The notes beneath the pieces are model-generated. The model was given only the letters and a program-made list of their open reading frames with translations, searched no databases and had not been told where the DNA came from. Positions 36,830 through 40,853 of a DNA stretch of 40,853 bases are shown one piece after another. The DNA is taken from positions 1-40,853 of the forward strand of contig SKRP01000256.1 in the NCBI GenBank assembly GCA_007118445.1, written 5' to 3'. The position numbers and the translations under genes were made by a program. The DNA comes from Natronohydrobacter sp. GTDB lineage: Bacteria; Pseudomonadota; Alphaproteobacteria; Rhodobacterales; Rhodobacteraceae. How positions within the stretch are numbered: the stretch's first letter is position 1; the number at the start of each line of letters is the position of its first letter.

Positions 36830-37969
36830 ATGCCGCATTCGGAAACCATCGTTGCAGGCGGCGGCATCGCCGGGTTGATGACGGCAATCTCGTTGGCGCG
36901 GCGCGGGCATGGCGTCACCCTGATCGACCGATGGGAGCCGGGTCATGCGCGTGCGTCGTCTTCGGACTACAACCGGGTGATACGTGCCATCCATGGTCGC
37001 GACCATTTCTACACACGCTGGGCGCGCGATGCGCGCCTACGTTGGCTGGAACTGGAGCAAGAAACCGGAGCGAAGCTCTACTATGAGTGCGGCACGCTGA
37101 TACTTGCCACCGAAGGTCATTGCCATTGGGAAGATGACACTGCCGCCACTTTCGATGCCCTGGGCGTGCCCTATCATCGCTACAGCGCCGACGAGATCCG
37201 AGCCTTCTTTCCTCAGTTCGACCCACGGAATGTCAGCTACGCGCTTTATGAGCCCGAAGCAGGCATGATCATGGCGCATCGCGCATTGATCGCTGGTGTG
37301 GCGCTGCTGCGCAGTCTGGGCGGCAAGGTGCGGCGCGGGCGCGTGACCACAGATGCCTCAGAGCGGCCCATGCTGGACGGAAAACCACTCGAAGCCGATC
37401 TCGTCGTCATCGCCACAGGCCCCTGGATGGCCGAGATGTTCCCGCGCACCGTCAAGCCGCTCACCACAGTCGTGGGCGTAAATGTTCTCTACACGTCAAC
37501 CCCGGACGGCTCTGAAGCCTTTGACCAGACACATATGCCCTGCTGGATCGATCATGGCGAGGGGTCGTTCGGGCTGCCGTCGGTCGAGGGGTCGGGCGTC
37601 AAGGCAGCGGTCGTGATCCCTGATCAGATCGATCTCGACAATGACGAGCGACTGATCCGGCAGAAGACGCTGGCGCGCACACGGCGCTACATCGATAAAC
37701 GCCTGCCCGGACTGACAGGGCAGCGCGTCGTGGACAGCAAGTTCAACCAGATCGTGATGACCCCCGACACGCATTTCATCATCGATTTCCACCCCGAACA
37801 CCGCAACGTTCTGCTGGCCGGCGGGTGTTCAGGGCATTTGTTCAAGCATGGCCCGGTTTTCGGCGATTTCGTTGCCGGCATTGGCCTCGGGGATTTCGGC
37901 ACACCGGACAGGTTCCGGCTTGGCCCACGACGCAAACTCTCGCCTGCCGAAAGCCCTTCGGGCCGCTGA
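36830..37969 (+). CDS. FAD-dependent oxidoreductase, DAO family (sarcosine oxidase / N-alkyl amino acid oxidase-like)
   Basis: ORF 36740..37969; 'ETIVAGGGIAGLMTAISLARRGHGVTLIDRWEPGHARASSSDYNRVIRAIHGRDHFYTRWARDARLRWLELEQETG' and 'NVLLAGGCSGHLFKHGPVFGDFVAGI'. Start at Met 36830. Confidence 0.88.
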   Translation: MPHSETIVAGGGIAGLMTAISLARRGHGVTLIDRWEPGHARASSSDYNRVIRAIHGRDHFYTRWARDARLRWLELEQETGAKLYYECGTLILATEGHCHWEDDTAATFDALGVPYHRYSADEIRAFFPQFDPRNVSYALYEPEAGMIMAHRALIAGVALLRSLGGKVRRGRVTTDASERPMLDGKPLEADLVVIATGPWMAEMFPRTVKPLTTVVGVNVLYTSTPDGSEAFDQTHMPCWIDHGEGSFGLPSVEGSGVKAAVVIPDQIDLDNDERLIRQKTLARTRRYIDKRLPGLTGQRVVDSKFNQIVMTPDTHFIIDFHPEHRNVLLAGGCSGHLFKHGPVFGDFVAGIGLGDFGTPDRFRLGPRRKLSPAESPSGR

Positions 37970-38289
37970 CACGCCTGGGTCTTCCATGCCTCAGGACTGC
38001 GGCGCGAAGATCAAGGAATTCCGGGACATGGCTATACGTTCCGGCCAAACAGGCTGCAGCTACACTGTCAACCGGACCCCTGTCGCAAGCCTCATCGCGT
38101 CGTGACGAATGTCCACATACCCGGATCGGTTTGCGAACAGTTTCGAGATGTCATCCGGCATGATGTCAATGAGTGACTTGAACCGCTCTGGCTTGCGTTG
38201 CGTAGAGCTATGCCCGCATCTGCTTCGGGCGCTGGACGGTGCGAATTGCATTTATGCCATGTCGCCACTTGCTTCTGCATCTTTGGCTT

Positions 38290-38883
38290 TCAATGCGCCT
38301 GCGCCAAGCCTGAATCCTGCAATTGCTCCTGTTCTGGCAGATCGGCCAGCGAGGTCAGATCAAACGCAGCGAGAAACGCGTCGGTTGTCACAAACGTATA
38401 TGGCGCACCACGCCTGGGTTCGCGCGGGCCGGGTGCGATCAGACCACGCTCGGATAACCGACCTATCAGATCGCGGCTGATGTCACGTCCGAAAATTTCG
38501 CGCAATCGATCCCGGCTGATGGGCTGATGATAAGCAATCGCGACCAGCACTGTGACATCATTCTCGCTCAGGTTCAGCGCCTGATCACCAATATCGGCCG
38601 CGGCGCGGATGACCGGGGCATAGGCCGGACGCGTTCGCAGCAACCACCCATTGCCCGATTTGACAATCTCATAGGGACGTGTTTCCAGTTCAGCCGCCAG
38701 ATCCTCAATCAGCAAATCAAGCGAAACCACCTGCCCTATCACCCGCGCCAGATCCTCGCGCGCGACAGGTGAAGCACTCGCGAACAAGACCGCCTCGATC
38801 CGTTTCATCCATTCGCGCCAGCGCAGTTCCGGTGGCAGGTCGGACAGGTCGCGGTCAAAATCGGGGGCACCTGTTCGGGCCAT
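38290..38883 (-). CDS. ScpB-like SMC-Scp complex subunit / chromosome segregation protein
   Basis: 'RIEAVLFASASPVAREDLARVIG', 'YEIVKSGNGWLLRTRPAYAPVIRAA', 'LSENDVTVLVAIAYHQPISRDRLREIFGRDISRDLIGRLSERGLIAPGPREPRRGAPYTFVTTDAFLAAFDL'. Confidence 0.87.
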   Translation of the reverse strand: MARTGAPDFDRDLSDLPPELRWREWMKRIEAVLFASASPVAREDLARVIGQVVSLDLLIEDLAAELETRPYEIVKSGNGWLLRTRPAYAPVIRAAADIGDQALNLSENDVTVLVAIAYHQPISRDRLREIFGRDISRDLIGRLSERGLIAPGPREPRRGAPYTFVTTDAFLAAFDLTSLADLPEQEQLQDSGLAQAH

Positions 38884-38884
38884 G

Positions 38885-39775
38885 CTACAGCCCGTATAGG
38901 CGAAACGTGTCACGCCCGGTCAGTTCGCGCAAAGCACTTAGGCTGACCAGCCGGTCACACAGGCGCCGCGCGGCGCGATCCGACATCAGCGCGGTCAGTG
39001 TCGATGGCGCGATCGCGTCTCGGGTCAGGAAGATTTCAACGGCCTGCGCCGCCTGTTTACTGCGCAATCTCGGGGCCACCTGTCGCAGATGCGCAGCACG
39101 GCGTGACAGTTCTGAGGCCATTGACAGGGCACGGGCAACTGACTTGACAATCGCATTGTGACAGAAAAGCCGCAAATCAACACCGCGCGCCGTCAGCGCA
39201 ACGCGCGGCACAGCGCAGCCCAAGAGCGGGATCAGATACCGCCAGCCCATGGCGCGGGCAAGGGCAGCATCGGCCAGGATCAGGGCCATGGAATATGCAC
39301 GCGGGGTATCGGCCAAAACCATCTCGAGAACGCCAGCGGCCTGCACAACAGGTGCGTCTTGGCCCTGCTTGTCGCGAAACTCGATTTCAAGCGCACATGA
39401 CTCTCGCATGCTGTTTATCAGATCGACCTCCGACAATGCGCGCAGCGTCGCGCCATTCCAGGCCAATGCGATTTCTCCGGCAGGGCCGGGCAGTTCGGAT
39501 GCGCGAAGCAGGCACAGAATATCGCGCAAAGCGCTTTCCCGCTCTCGCCGCCCCGAAAGCTGTGCGCAATGTGCGCCTGCCGACAAGGCCAAGCGCGCGC
39601 GCCACAACGCGGCTGGTAAGGTCGGGTTCTTTTGCGCCATGTCCAACAGCGCCAAGGCTGCACCCGACGAAAACCCAGCATTTTCCGATGTTTGATGTAG
39701 GTTTCGCGCCAGCCAGTTCGGCAGGCCATGAGGCCAAGGATCGTATGCTGTATCGGGGTTCGGGTCGCGCGTCAT
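38885..39775 (-). CDS. DUF1403 family protein
   Basis: ORF 38885..39868; 'LPNWLARNLHQTSENAGFSSGAALALLDMAQKNPTLPAALWRARLALSAGAHCAQLSGRRERESALRD'. Likely start 39775. Confidence 0.75.
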   Translation of the reverse strand: MTRDPNPDTAYDPWPHGLPNWLARNLHQTSENAGFSSGAALALLDMAQKNPTLPAALWRARLALSAGAHCAQLSGRRERESALRDILCLLRASELPGPAGEIALAWNGATLRALSEVDLINSMRESCALEIEFRDKQGQDAPVVQAAGVLEMVLADTPRAYSMALILADAALARAMGWRYLIPLLGCAVPRVALTARGVDLRLFCHNAIVKSVARALSMASELSRRAAHLRQVAPRLRSKQAAQAVEIFLTRDAIAPSTLTALMSDRAARRLCDRLVSLSALRELTGRDTFRLYGL

Positions 39776-39848
39776 GATTTTGCATATCCCATGACGGCGG
39801 ATAATGCCAGTAATAGTGAAAAAAGCGCCGCATATTGCTGTTCGCCAA

Positions 39849-39879
39849 AATGTCCGGTAAGTTTGCATTATCGGACATT
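39849..39879. promoter_or_regulatory. Inverted repeat AATGTCCG-N15-CGGACATT in the DUF1403/integrase divergent region
   Basis: Exact 8-bp arms 39849-39856 and 39872-39879; overlaps a CATTAT-N4-CATTAT direct repeat. Confidence 0.5.
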
Positions 39880-39930
39880 ATGGGATAGGCTGCAGCACAG
39901 ACTAAAAATTACCGGATTTTCGGGGGAAGA

Positions 39931-40853
39931 ATGTCGCCAGAGCACGAGAAATCGATCTCAGCGTCCATGGACACGCCCAACCGTACTCAGCACGACGAGA
40001 GCGCGCAAGAAAAAAGCGTGGGAATTGGCCTTCCCGCGCATGTCGCGGGCTCTGGCGCGATGGATCGCCTGGTCGATACCGCCCGCGACTATGCGCGCGC
40101 GGCGGCCTCGGACAACACGCGATCCGCCTATGCCAGGGATTGGGCGCATTTCGCGCGCTGGTGCCGGATGCGCGGGGCCGCAGACCCCCTGCCCCCTTCG
40201 CCCGAACTGGTCGGCCTCTATATTGCCGATCTGGCCGCGCCGCAGGGCAGCCGCCCTGCCCTGTCGGTGGCCTCGATCGAGCGCCGCCTGTCCGGCCTTG
40301 GCTGGAACTATGCGCAACGCGGATTTTCGCTGGACCGCAAGGACCGCCATATCGCGACTGTCCTGGCCGGTATCCGGCGCAGACATGCCCGGCCGCCAGT
40401 GCAGAAAGCGGCGATTCTGGCCGAGGATATCCGCGCCATGGTCGCCACCCTGCCCCATGACCTGCGGGGCCTGCGCGACCGGGCCATCCTGTTGATCGGC
40501 TTCGCAGGCGGGCTGCGGCGCTCGGAAATCGTCAGTCTGGACCGGCACAAGGATGACACTATGGACAGTGGCGGCTGGATCGACATTCTGGACGGCGGCG
40601 CGCTGATCACCCTGCGCGGCAAGACTGGCTGGCGCGAGGTGGAAATCGGGCGCGGATCCTCTGATCAGACCTGCCCGGTCCATGCGTTGGAGCAATGGCT
40701 GCACTACGGGCGTATCACATTCGGGCCAGTGTTCACGGGCGTGACGCGCGACGGCAAACGCGCGCGCGACACACGGCTCAATGACAAGCATATCGCGCGG
40801 CTGATCAAGACCTGCGTGCTGAATGCGGGTCTGCGCCCCGACCTGCCCGATGC
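39931..40853 (+). CDS. Tyrosine-type recombinase/integrase, N-terminal part (truncated by the window end; absent from the ORF track because no stop is reached)
   Basis: Translation from ATG 39931: MSPEHEKSISASMDTPNRTQ...ASDNTRSAYARDWAHFARWCRMRGAADPLPPSPELVGLYIADLA...LRGLRDRAILLIGFAGGLRRSEIVSLD...ITLRGKTGWREVEI; SAM-like core-binding domain and the first catalytic Arg (GGLRRSEI). Confidence 0.9.
   Translation, partial: MSPEHEKSISASMDTPNRTQHDESAQEKSVGIGLPAHVAGSGAMDRLVDTARDYARAAASDNTRSAYARDWAHFARWCRMRGAADPLPPSPELVGLYIADLAAPQGSRPALSVASIERRLSGLGWNYAQRGFSLDRKDRHIATVLAGIRRRHARPPVQKAAILAEDIRAMVATLPHDLRGLRDRAILLIGFAGGLRRSEIVSLDRHKDDTMDSGGWIDILDGGALITLRGKTGWREVEIGRGSSDQTCPVHALEQWLHYGRITFGPVFTGVTRDGKRARDTRLNDKHIARLIKTCVLNAGLRPDLPD

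Noticed and set aside
37970-38289. Possible transposase or coding remnant between the DAO gene and scpB-like gene
   Set aside because: Short ORFs on both strands interrupted by stops; I could not recognise any transposase or other motif.
39776-40853. tRNA-associated integration site beside the integrase
   Set aside because: No tRNA-like cloverleaf or att-type direct repeat was recognised in the visible flank; the downstream side is outside the window.
1-40853. CRISPR arrays, rRNA genes, insertion sequences with terminal repeats
   Set aside because: None recognised by eye: no regularly spaced repeats, rRNA-like sequence or complete transposase ORF.

Overview
High-GC alphaproteobacterial chromosome or plasmid segment, Rhodobacterales-like by gene content. 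Read left to right it holds: (i) the 5' end of a tricarballylate-dehydrogenase-like flavoprotein and a divergent GntR/AbrB/2-hydroxyacid dehydrogenase/FAH-family/malonyl-CoA decarboxylase/malonyl-CoA synthetase carboxylate cluster; (ii) an Fe-type alcohol dehydrogenase, a small membrane protein, a glycerophosphodiester phosphodiesterase and a family-5 (dipeptide-type) ABC importer; (iii) a ChrA-type chromate transporter; (iv) a 5-oxoprolinase operon (pxpB-pxpC-pxpA-LysR) followed by DUF1445, a TRAP transporter and DUF2848; (v) the main finding, a bacterial microcompartment (BMC) locus at about 25.97-37.97 kb; (vi) an ScpB paralogue, a DUF1403 protein and a truncated tyrosine integrase at the right edge. 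The BMC locus has one BMC-H, one BMC-P and one BMC-T shell gene. They are in a tightly overlapping operon with a glutamine-synthetase-like ligase, an opine-dehydrogenase-like enzyme, a CoA-acylating-type aldehyde dehydrogenase, a malate/lactate dehydrogenase with a BMC-associated N-terminal extension, and a RidA protein. Flanking it are a three-gene glutamate-synthase-like (MgsABC/GlxBCD-type) operon, a GntR/FCD regulator and a DAO-type flavoenzyme. A 19-bp identical site containing a perfect 16-bp palindrome (ATACTGTATACAGTAT) occurs in both divergent promoter regions and ties the parts into one probable regulon. I propose, as inference, an amine-degrading metabolosome working through gamma-glutamyl-amide and N-alkyl-glutamate (opine-like) intermediates that release an aldehyde for the BMC. 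No signature enzyme of the classical Pdu, Eut or glycyl-radical BMCs is present in the window.
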